Shown here: positions 11,345 to 20,559 of the stretch, piece by piece | Numbering within the stretch: position 1 is the stretch's first letter | Layout: every line of letters starts with the position of its first letter | Assembly: GCA_030522415.1 (NCBI GenBank) | Contig: CM060127.1 | Location: forward strand, 11,820,707 to 11,884,706 | Length of the DNA stretch: 64,000 bases | Origin: Channallabes apus | Taxonomy: Eukaryota > Chordata > Actinopteri > Siluriformes > Clariidae | Reading direction: 5' to 3' | Made by a program: the position numbers and the translations under genes | Notes under the pieces: model-generated | The model's input: only the letters and a program-made list of their open reading frames with translations | What the model was told of the DNA's origin: nothing | Databases searched by the model: none

Positions 11345-12731
11345 TTAACTGGAGGTATATCTTGGAGATTGTGTAGTGGATCTGTGGTAGAACCTGCGCA
11401 TCACCTGTAGAATCACAGTGCGCGCGCTTTCCCATGCGCAAGAGCTGAAACTCTGTTTTCAAAGATGAAACAATACAGTTAAAACCAACATGATGAAAAT
11501 TACAAGTAAAATAGCGCTGGTGAATCGTTTGCACAGTGACTCCCACCTTTTCTGACAGAAAATCATACAGATCGCTCCAAAACTTGCTCCATCTTTCCAC
11601 TTCAGCGTGAGCAGACCTGGCAACCGGAACCTGGAAGAGAAGCTAATCAAACGTTCACCGTGAATTTTCAAACATATATTAATAAACTTATCCAACAACC
11701 GAGTTCATTATACAGAATAGATTTAAATAGAAAATTAGAATTTTGGACTATTTAACCCCAGAATTCTGAAGCAACACCGTAAACTATTAAAAGTTAGATG
11801 AGACACGTTTCTCATATTGCATAAGAGCTTACACGTGCTGTGTAGCATTGTGTCTGTTGTCCCAGGAAATCACGTAACTGCTGCAGCTCACTGGACTTCC
11901 ACTCTGTGGGCGCGTTCTTCATGAAGAGCTCAGCGACATTCCGAAATGACATTTCCAACACCAGCAGTCTGTTCTCCTCCTGTCCACACCAAGAAAGAAC
12001 ACCTTAATGAAGCGGCCTTTTAATTAATCGATCATTTGATTCATTAATTCATTGTTGATTTAACAGGTTTATTGAGTTTACTAAGTGATGAAAAATAAAT
12101 AAAAATATTTCCAATTCCTCCAAATTCGAAATATTTTACATACATTTCCTAGACATACTTTCTCTCATTTATTTTTCCTTGTTCCATAATTACTCCTCAG
12201 ACCGTGATGATCCTGTTTAGGTTTGTACAGTAGAATAAGAGAGAGTCTTCACATTGCCCACCTGTTTTGGGAAGAGTGGTCTTTGAATATTCATGTTTTC
12301 CGCTTCGGTTTTACATTCCACTGGTCTCATTTCCCCCTATAGAAAAAAATTAAACAACATGCAAATTCTGTTATTCGTTATTATACTAAAGAACTTATGA
12401 AATGAAAATCATATGTTAAGTAAGCACTATATGGTGACTTGTTTAAGTAATTAATCATTGTATTAATTGCGTATTATAAATTGATTTATTAAGACCACTT
12501 TTATACAGGATGCTCTTAGATTAAGAGTACTTAATCTGCGAGATTATTATATTTTATAACAATGCAGAAAACCGAGTCACAGGTCCGAGAACCTGTATGA
12601 AATCTTACTAGGTTGCAGAGCTTCTTTATAATTCCGGATGTTCTTTTAGACTCCAGATCTTCGGAGCATCGTGCAAATGCACCTGGGCAAATAAGAAGGC
12701 ACAGAAACACAGACCGCAGCGTAGTAACCAT
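11345..12731 (-). CDS. Type I interferon, group II (four-cysteine), IFN2
   Basis: Five phase-0 exons with GT-AG introns: 12731-12609, 12336-12262, 11979-11833, 11630-11547, 11452-11345, encoding 178 residues. The signal peptide (1-20, ending PGAFA) is followed by RC at the mature start. CAWE lies at 148-151. The four canonical interferon cysteines are C22, C49, C111 and C148. IFN1's extra cysteine near the end of exon 3 is replaced here by arginine (R115). Exons 2-4 are very close to IFN1 at DNA level, with one extra codon in exon 3. The last exon diverges after RTVI, giving a longer, serine/threonine-rich tail with no terminal cysteine. Role as for IFN1: a secreted, inducible antiviral cytokine. 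The tandem arrangement and similar promoter indicate recent duplication. No lesion is seen. Confidence 0.9.
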
Positions 12732-12814
12732 TCTATCTGCTCGGTTCTGCTTTGGTCTGATACTCTGAAAAAGAAGTCAGCTGTAGAGTGAACAGAGGAG
12801 TACCTGCAGAAGGC

Positions 12815-12870
12815 TTTATATTCTCTAAACACTGAGCGCTCTTAGCATGGCACGAACAGAGGGAACCCCC
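12815..12870 (-). promoter_or_regulatory. IFN2 core promoter: TATA box and kappaB site
   Basis: TATAAA at 12820-12815 lies 84 nt upstream of the ATG. GGGAACCCCC at 12861-12870 fits the kappaB consensus GGGRNNYYCC exactly and sits 41 bp upstream of the TATA box, matching the spacing in IFN1. The GAGAAAGTG IRF-like part seen in the IFN1 promoter is altered here. Confidence 0.62.
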
Positions 12871-13122
12871 AGCTTGTATTTCATATTAAAGGTTATGCGT
12901 TACAACCAAGATGACCTAATTTTTCTACTTTGGTATTTTGTTTAGGTAAGGGATTTGTTTCTCATTTTTGTGTTGTGTTTGCACTTTTCGCCTCACTCTG
13001 AAAATAACTGCTTTATATGCAGGTAAACATAATTAAAGGAATGTGAAAGTAGTCCAACTGGAACTTGAATTGGATTTCCGCCTTCCAGCAGTGATGCAAT
13101 GAATGGTGTGGCGCGAGGAAGA

Positions 13123-13132
13123 TTTCACTTTC
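13123..13132 (-). promoter_or_regulatory. Candidate distal ISRE upstream of IFN2
   Basis: The minus strand reads GAAAGTGAAA, an exact ISRE/IRF core, about 300 bp upstream of the IFN2 TATA box. The flanking TTTTC is shared with the equivalent site upstream of IFN1 at 9928-9937. Confidence 0.5.
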
Positions 13133-13320
13133 GAAAAGCCTTTTAACGTAGTGGGGCATTACTGCTCAGCTTGGAGGTATATTTCCTTGTGTGTTTCACG
13201 TCATTTTGTAAGTGATATTAAAAACGACTCATTTGACTCGCTTTGGGAAAGGTTGCATTTAGCCTCGGTTATTACACTACACTATAGTCAAAATAGATAA
13301 ATTAAATAAATAGTTTAAAC

Positions 13321-13560
13321 TTGGATGGCACGATGACTTCGTGATTAGCACTGTCCCTTGCACCTTCAGAGTCCGTGTTCTATTCCCACCTTGGATTCTT
13401 TAGCCATGAAGTTTGCATTCTCCTTCGGAGAAGGACTGCTTCGGTTTCCCCCACAGTCCAAAGACATGCAGTTTAGGCTAATTGGCATTCTCAAATTGTC
13501 CGTATGTTAATAAGAGTGTGAGTATGTGTTTGTGTGCCCTGCAATGTATATGAGGCGCCG
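13321..13560 (+). repeat. tRNA-headed SINE copy
   Basis: The head GTGATTAGCACTGTCCCTTGCACC resembles a Pol III A-box region, truncated here in description, followed by a degraded B box (GTTCTATTCCC). The shared body (TTTGCATTCTCC, CACAGTCCAAAGACATGCAG, GGCTAATTGGC) and GTGTGCCCTGC tail follow. Same family as the copies at 15.5, 40.5, 46.9 and 60.5 kb. Confidence 0.75.
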
Positions 13561-13896
13561 TATAGGGCTTAAATCAAACTTCACTCATGCACACACATAT
13601 GAAACACTCACACATACATATATACTACTAACTGCTCACACAACTACATATGAAATGCGCACTCACACACGTACATACTCTCCACGCACACATACATACA
13701 TATCCCCCCCAACATTTTAATTTAATTAAGAAGCCCTTAGTATTATATAGGCTAGTAATCTGTAAAAAATAAATACATAAATAATACGTTATATATTTTT
13801 AATGGTATCAGTTTTTGTTTCAAATAAATATTCTATATTTAAATCCCGTAGCGTCAAATTTCCACAGCAGCAGCGACAGGTATCCGAGGTGCTTGT

Positions 13897-13971
13897 GTTA
13901 CCATGGTAACGCTAGGAGGAAGTGACGTTGCATGGTGTTCTGAATGGTGAAATTTTGTAGAGGGAAGTTCC
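13897..13971. promoter_or_regulatory. Candidate regulatory cluster: RFX X-box, CRE half-site, kappaB
   Basis: GTTACCATGGTAAC (13897-13910) is a perfect palindromic RFX/X-box. A TGACG half-site (13923-13927) follows 12 bp later, and GGGAAGTTCC (13962-13971) matches the kappaB consensus exactly. The stretch is GC-richer than its surroundings. It lies about 1.2 kb upstream of IFN2 and 2.3 kb downstream of IFN3, with no visible gene starting here. Confidence 0.35.
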
Positions 13972-14467
13972 CTTATCAGACATTTCCTGCGCAGGGAGTA
14001 GGGTGTAGGGACTAGTAATTTCAATGTATATGAATTCAGTCTCCCTGATTAGTAGTAGCGTTTCTTAAATAGACCGTTAATGGACAGTTTAGAAGATAAC
14101 GAGTGATTTATTTATCACAACAAAAGTGGGTGATATGGAGGGTCGGAACAATGTTTGAATTTCCGATTCAGAGTCCCGTGGGATTCCGATGAGTTAGTTA
14201 TTCCTCGCGAAGGCGAGGAAACACATTTCACAAAACAGTAATTGTCATATGAGCCACAGATTCCGTGCTTCAATTTTCTTTTTGCAAATCATCACCTGCG
14301 TTTTCTGCCGCTGCAATATTGCGACATTATGTGGACAGTTCTGAATAAGCCTTGTGATTGAGCAGTGATGATCATTATACTGTCCTACTCCGTCTTCTAA
14401 ACTGTCCAACAGCAGGCTGTCTACAAACCAGTACTACCATTCAGGGAGAATGAAACGAAAAGTCCGT

Positions 14468-14600
14468 CTACACTGAAATTACTTCCTTTTACACTGAAAC
14501 GCCTTCAGGTTACACTGAAATGTCATCCGGTTACACTGAAACGCCTTCCGGTTACACTGAAACGCCTTCCGGTTACACTGAAACGCCTTCCGGTTACACT
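14468..14600. repeat. 21-bp minisatellite
   Basis: About six tandem copies of TTACACTGAAACGCCTTCCGG. The last three complete units (14531-14593) are identical, while the first ones (14489-14530) carry substitutions. It lies between IFN2 and IFN3, in a spacer without coding potential. Confidence 0.93.
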
Positions 14601-14604
14601 GAGA

Positions 14605-14720
14605 ATAGCAATGGATTGCCACTCTGTCCTGGGTGTACTCTGTCTCATTCCTCAAGTCTCCTGGGATAGGCTCGAGGCCCCCGCGATCCTGTGTACAGGT
14701 TATACTGTAGATGATGAGTG
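14605..14720 (+). repeat. SINE 3' end
   Basis: Contains GGATTGCCACTCTGTCCTGG, CTCCTGGGATAGGCTCGAGG and GTACAGGTTATACTGTAGATGATGAGTGAG in broken form, matching the 3' body of the SINE family at 46938-47255. Confidence 0.65.
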
Positions 14721-14999
14721 AGTTTAAACTTGTTAGTTAAAAATAGTTTCACTACATAAAGAAACAAAATGTCCCATAATCATGTTTTCTGGTTAAGATA
14801 TGTATCTCTGGGAATATATTTAAATTTAAAATTCCTGAAAATGTGATTATTAAGTCGACCTTCTTTACTGTCATACTATTGCTAGAATGTACGCCATTTG
14901 AGCAGACCTCTAAGCCCCAGACGCTGATGTCATTGATGTGGCTGTATATAATGTCATTCAGAACATCATGAGCCACTTTTCAGCATAAGTTTAAGTGGC

Positions 15000-15370
15000 A
15001 TTGTCACGGTTGGATGTGAGTTCCTGGTGCGCCGGGGATGGGCTCTTCATCAAAGGTGGCGGCCTTTATGAACCTTTTGACATATCAAAAATCCCTCATT
15101 TTGCATCTTTAATGTTTTGAGATCATATCGGCCCAGTTTGATGGCGATCGTATAAATTCCCTAGGAGAATTATATCAAAATCCATTGCGTGCATTTTACA
15201 AACAACCCAAAATAACGGACTTCCTGTTGAGTTGAGCCCTTGATATGCACGTGAAAACTGTTCAGCTCAATGAGATGTAAATGTGTACCTAGTTTGACAT
15301 GTACTGTATGTGTGTATGTGCTATGAAGCAAAATCTCCTGTGAAGGCCCTGTGTGACGCAAGTGCCCAAA
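15000..15370. repeat. Probable dispersed repeat of unknown class
   Basis: The text includes CAGTTTGATGGCGATCG, CCAAAATAACGGACTTCCTG and TTGAGCCCTTGATATGCACG. I recall similar non-coding sequence as a common intronic repeat in fish genomes, but I cannot assign it to a class, and no second copy is present in the window. Confidence 0.3.
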
Positions 15371-15477
15371 CTCTCAGTGTCATCCTAATGGCCGAAGATT
15401 TTAACCTGTGTGCTGATTTTTTAAGACTTTCTGAGTATGTTAAGACCTCCAAAAAAAGCCAACAGTTTTTTTTTGAC

Positions 15478-15685
15478 TGTTAAAAGAAACCAGAGCACCC
15501 AGAGGAAACTCATCAAGCAGAATTTGGGAACACCATTTAACAGGTCTTTGCACCGAAGAAACGGGAGTACCCAGAGGAAATACACCAAGCACAGAGAGAA
15601 CATGCAAAGAGAGACCAGAATCGAACCCAGACCCTGGAAGTGCTAGGCAAGACTGCTAACCGCTACACCACCATGCAGCCACAAG
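15478..15685 (-). repeat. tRNA-headed SINE copy, minus strand
   Basis: Reverse complement of the family body: CAGGGTCTGGGTTCGATTC-type B box near 15622-15640, TTTGCATGTTCTCTCTGTGC and GTACTCCCGTTTCTTC follow. The 3' part is shortened near 15480 by a T-rich junction. Confidence 0.7.
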
Positions 15686-15689
15686 AGTT

Positions 15690-16225
15690 TATTTTTATTT
15701 TTTTCAAGACCACGGTTATAAAATGTAATTGTCTTATCGTGATATAAACTTGGATGTAACTAAATCACAAATATGATGATTATTGTATCATATTCCATTA
15801 AATACATTACACATTAAGAGGCAAATGTTAATATAAAAACAATATATTTTATTTTGACACAATTGGAAAAAAATAATAATACTTGCAGCATACATAATTC
15901 TTAATGACGACAGAGACTAACATAAATTAAATGCATATAACAGAAACCGCTTATATACAAACTGCAGTAATTATATTTCTAGGCTATGTAATGAAAGAAA
16001 AAAAACAATCTATCTAACCATTAAACAATTAGATAATAGAAAGTTAAAGCCAAAAATCATCGCTGTCAAAATACCGTCATGCTGCCGTCATGCTTAAATC
16101 CATGAATAAATTATTATATTTAAGTTATAGAAAAACAGAAACGTATTTTTTAAAATAAAACATTTGGAAACAAATGCAATTTTAAGTTATGAAAAAAAAA
16201 ACATATTTTGCATAATTTCGGAGAG
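15690..16225. other. AT-rich gene-free spacer
   Basis: No coding region or recognised repeat. The end nearest IFN3 may be its 3' UTR: an ATTAAA hexamer (minus, 16226-16231) is the only candidate polyadenylation signal seen, 28 nt past the stop. Confidence 0.35.
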
Positions 16226-16258
16226 TTTAATCATGAACATCTGTTTTAGTTTTGGTGG

Positions 16259-17590
16259 CTAGTATAGATCAAGTCTTCTCTGGTGTTTCAGCACCTCTCC
16301 TGCAATCTCATTCCAGCCCTCTTTCCTGTAATTCTGCAAGAGTAATTGCTCATTAGAAAGCATCAATATTTTGCTTCAATGGGTAAAAGAAACAAATTGC
16401 ACAATAGTGTAACTCTATTAACCAGCCGTACTAGGAAACTTACCGTAGTTTTAAGGTGAGAAATCAAACTTTTAAAGTGCATTTCCATCTTTTCAGACAT
16501 TCTCTTCTGTAATTTGGTGGCGGCGACATTTTTTGTCATTAAAATAAAAATAAAGAAACATTTATTCTTATTCTTATGTACCACTTCGTCCTGGTTAAAT
16601 ACGTTGACTCACACTCCAGCTCCAAAATCTGACGATCTACATCAAGAAGGAAGATCTGCAGTTTATGTTGGTCACAGTCCACCTTCTCATATTTCTGTAA
16701 ATCACTGTAAATCCTCATGATGCCCTTTAGAGCCCGCAGAATAAACAGTACGTGATCCTGCTGTTAGCATAAGTAACATGTCGGGCACTGTAATTTTATC
16801 ACATTTATTTAAAGTGCATTTATCACTTTAATACTTTCATACTATCTCTTATTCTCTTGTACTTAGTTTACTTAGGAACTCCTTTTTTGTTTTAGCACCC
16901 AACACTGGCTTACTGGCGGCCGCAGGATTTGAATTTATAATTTTCTGATTGGCTAAAAACATTTATTGCAGTGATACTACTTGCTTATTGTGTTTTTGTA
17001 TTATTAATAATCATATTTTACGTTATAACTGTTGTAATACAGTTTAATTTATTTTAATTGATTACTGTAAATATATGAATTTATCAGCTTATTGGTGTAT
17101 TTCTTTTATTGGCCGTATATATAATAAAAAATTTCAAACTGTTACTATGTAAAAAGTAAGCTTAATTACAACGGGACTTTACCTGTAGATGAAGTATGCG
17201 GTTGTATTGCTTGAGTGGAAACTCCATGCTGAGTTTGTCATGATGCACCGAGACTTTGCACTAAAACAGATATAATGAAATGAAATTAAACGAAACAATG
17301 TTACATTAAATTAAATATTCCCATTAAACAAATCGCTTTAGAGTCATGCTTTATATCACTCACTGTGCTGAAGTCAGTTAGCAACAAATAAACACAAGTA
17401 AGTGACTGTAACAGTAGAACACTTCAAGACTGCTGTTTTTAATAACAGCTTGCATTTCTGCCGTAACTCACCGACTGCTTAAAACCTGGAAGTTGCTAAG
17501 TGATGCTTTGTTCTGCGTCTTCAACCATGTTCCACAGTTCCAGCAGGTAAACGCTAGCAAAACACAATTCCGCACATTTAATACTGCCAT
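16259..17590 (-). pseudogene. Type I interferon, group I-like (two-cysteine), IFN3; probably broken
   Basis: Five exon-like blocks in interferon order: 17590-17472, 17260-17183, 16757-16611, 16506-16444, 16333-16259. Block 1 gives a hydrophobic leader and CGTWL, like the mature start CEWL of group I fish IFNs. Block 2 ends MEFPLKQYNRIL. Block 3 contains HVLFILRALKGIM and ends ILELEC. Block 4 is SEKMEMHFKSLISHL. Block 5 is EGWNEIAGEVLKH, where EGW replaces the usual CAW. The conserved cysteines are the two of group I. Two junctions break frame. Block 1 ends two bases into a codon before GTGAGT, but block 2 reads in phase 0. At the end of block 3 the GTGAGT donor overlaps the cysteine codon, so strict splicing shifts frame and meets a stop. 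A weaker donor (GTTTTA) could rescue the first junction only. It could be a pseudogene, an assembly error, or a gene with unusual splicing. Confidence 0.72.
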
Positions 17591-17659
17591 TATACAGAAC
17601 CAATCAAATCCATAAATAATCTATCGAACGTTCAGTGCAATGTACCGAGGACTGGTATT

Positions 17660-17692
17660 ATTTTTTTTATGAGACCTATTGAAAAGTGAAAC
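17660..17692 (-). promoter_or_regulatory. IFN3 promoter: IRF site and A/T-rich TATA-like tract
   Basis: GAAAAGTGAAAC (plus strand, 17681-17692) contains the IRF core AANNGAAA and lies about 95 bp upstream of the IFN3 start. Between it and the start, ATAAAAAAAATAA (minus strand, about 17670-17658) is the only TATA-like sequence. Confidence 0.42.
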
Positions 17693-17699
17693 GTCGAAG

Positions 17700-20555
17700 C
17701 GCTTTCCCAATTCTTTTACATTCAAGCCAGCATCGAAAGGTTAAGCGCATTTGCATTCTTTAGAAATTAGATTTACTTTCTTTTTTAGCACGTTCCCATG
17801 TCAATCTCGTCTAGGCTGAACCCGAGGGGTGATTCCAATGTTATACCGTGGAACTATGAGAAATAATACGACAGGAGATCCCATGCTGTTACTGGAATCA
17901 AATCTAATACCGGATCAGATCAAATTTGGGACAATTACATATTTAAATCATCAATCTTGAGTGGGCACACATGTTCCCCAAAAATAATAAACTCTACATT
18001 TTTGTGTCGTTGGTGTGGTGTCCTCTACATGTTTTTTATATTTAGTATCTTTTACTTGAATGAGGTGTAGGGCTTACGAATAGCATTACATCACTAAAGA
18101 AGACTCACCCACATAGACGCACTTATCAAGAATTTTTTAGATAAAGAAAGCATAAAGTTTTTCCCTAAAGTAGAAAAGTTGCTAATATTTTATATGAGAA
18201 TTATAAGTAATGATAAAACAACCAGACACGTCCAATGTATGCTCAAACATTGTAACACATTCCGCTTTATTGGAAAAATACTTTAGAAGTAATACGGTTT
18301 TTGATGCTCTGTATTACTCTAAAAAGTAGGGGAAAATGTATCAATTAACATTCAGGTTTAGGCTACTGTAAATGCTTTATATACAATCACCTAAACAAGT
18401 AAAAAAAAATGGCCTATAATATATATAATTTTTTTTGATGGAGAGGAAGTTGTGTCATCTACTGAAGATATTTATTTATTGGGGAATTAGAACTGGACCA
18501 TTAGTCAGACTAGCTTCCATGGACGACAGAAAGTCCCATGGGGTGAATTTCCCAAAAGCTTGCAAAGTCTTACCTGGGAGAGAAAGTGTTAAATGTAGTT
18601 AATTTTAGAATATAACAGTGTTCAACACTGTTATAGCATAGCAAAATTCTGGACTGTTAAAATGTGTTTTTGTACATGTAGGCATGTATGGCACATACAA
18701 CTTGACCAAAACACTACCTGGTCAAAGTTTCAAAACAGACTGAGCTTTACCAAACTGAGAGATAATCTTTAAACTTTCTTTTAATCTTTTGGCAGCTGGT
18801 ATGTTATTTTGTTATGTGTAAACATTTTTATAATTATAATTACAATAATTTTTTTTCATAATTATTTGATTATATTTATTAATTACCCTGTGCTGTATTG
18901 GCACCCTGTTCAGAGTGTACCCCACCTTGTGCCCAAAGTCTGCTGGGATAGGCTAAGCAGTATAGGAGATGAATAAATAAATAAATAAATAAATAATTTT
19001 AATAAATAAATTGAGATTTGCTCGTTGTCTTACTGCTTTCCTTTTTTTTTTTAAAATAATGATATTAAAATATTTTCATTGCAGAACTTGTTATACTAGT
19101 TTGAATAATACGTAGCTGCATAGACTAACTGGTGCAGAAAATTAACTTTTTCACAGCCAAAATGGGCAACTTTTCATGTTAAAATTTTGATACAGATTTG
19201 TTTTGTGTGGTGTGTGAGGAGGTGAAGACTTCTGAAAACAAAATGCTTGCTTTTATTAGGGGGAAAAAAACATTGTTAGGTTTGGATGTGGTGTTATTTT
19301 TAAAAAATTCTGAGTTGTCTTGAGGTGAGAGTTGAAATCAAGTGTATTCCCGTTATCAGCTAAAAGTTTTTTGTAGAATTCATGCGAAGCTGGTTTGTGG
19401 TTCTCTATTCTCTCAACCTCAGCAATGTGCACTGTGTGAACGCTTCCTCCATCCCATTACTCAGGAAACTAATGCTGACTTCAGCCATACACTAACCTTC
19501 AGCGTGTTGTTGTACAAAAAGCATGAATCAGTAGGGAATCTTCTGCCTTTTTATATTGATTGGTAAACTGTGATTTTTTTTTAGCTCTACATAATAACAA
19601 CAAATACTGTGTTTGCTGCAATCACTTTCTTTTCTTTCTTTTATTCAACTTCCCTAAATGATAAGTTACATGACATTCTTTCAACATGACAGTAATCCTT
19701 CTGAAAATGGTATTGAAAGTATTGTTTTTGTCAATATTTTTGTTACAGAACATACCATAGCAACCACCTAGCAACATGCTAACAATCACTTGGTGTAACA
19801 TAAAAACTTGTATACCTTGAACTCTATAACTTTATATTTAAACATTGGTAAAATATTTAAAATTGTAATCATTATAAATTTTTAGTATTTTAAATGTTTA
19901 ATGCTTTAACATTTTAACATCCATAAGAATATCATAGTAGTTGCTTTTTTTTTTTAGCAGGTTTAATATACTACTACTAATACTCATAATGATACTTTTA
20001 GCAAGAGCAGCATACTTTGGAAAGAAAAAGGCTTAATAAAGGAACTTTTGAAACTTATGAACTCATGAAATGCCATTCATAAAGGAATGGCATTTTAGGG
20101 CCTTTAAGGGTCTCTGATCGGAATTCACTTTATGAACACAATGTTAATGCTGGGTGGGCCTTTCTTTTGCTCTGAAGGCAGTCTCCATTCTTTGTTTATA
20201 TATTCCACAAGTTACTTCATGATTAATGCTAAATGTTGACCTTACAATCTGTGTCCATTAATAGAATCAAATGTTTGTTTGTTTTTTATTATAAACTACC
20301 CTATTTTTCCCAATATATTTTTTACATTTTCAAAAAACAAATAAATATTTACATTATTTTTCTCTGCAAATTAGGTACATTTAATCAGTTTGTAATTAAG
20401 CAATATCACAAGACAGAGAGAGAGACTTCTGATATGGGATGAAAGGGATTATGGGATTAAATCCTTGCCCATACTATGTAACCAAATGTTGAGCAGCTTA
20501 AAACATGGAGGCAGTGAACAGTTCTGAGAAACTTATGAGATTAACATTGTATTTC
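17700..20555. other. Gene-free interval with SINE tail and small palindromes
   Basis: No supported gene. It holds a SINE 3' end (about 18885-18985: TGTATTGGCACCCTGTTCAG through GGGATAGGCTAAGCAGTATA, followed by AAAT repeats), a 25-bp palindrome with 12-bp arms at 18611-18635, and a hairpin with 11-bp arms and a 6-nt loop at 20068-20095. ORFs up to 74 codons show no family resemblance. Confidence 0.5.
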
Positions 20556-20559
20556 CACT

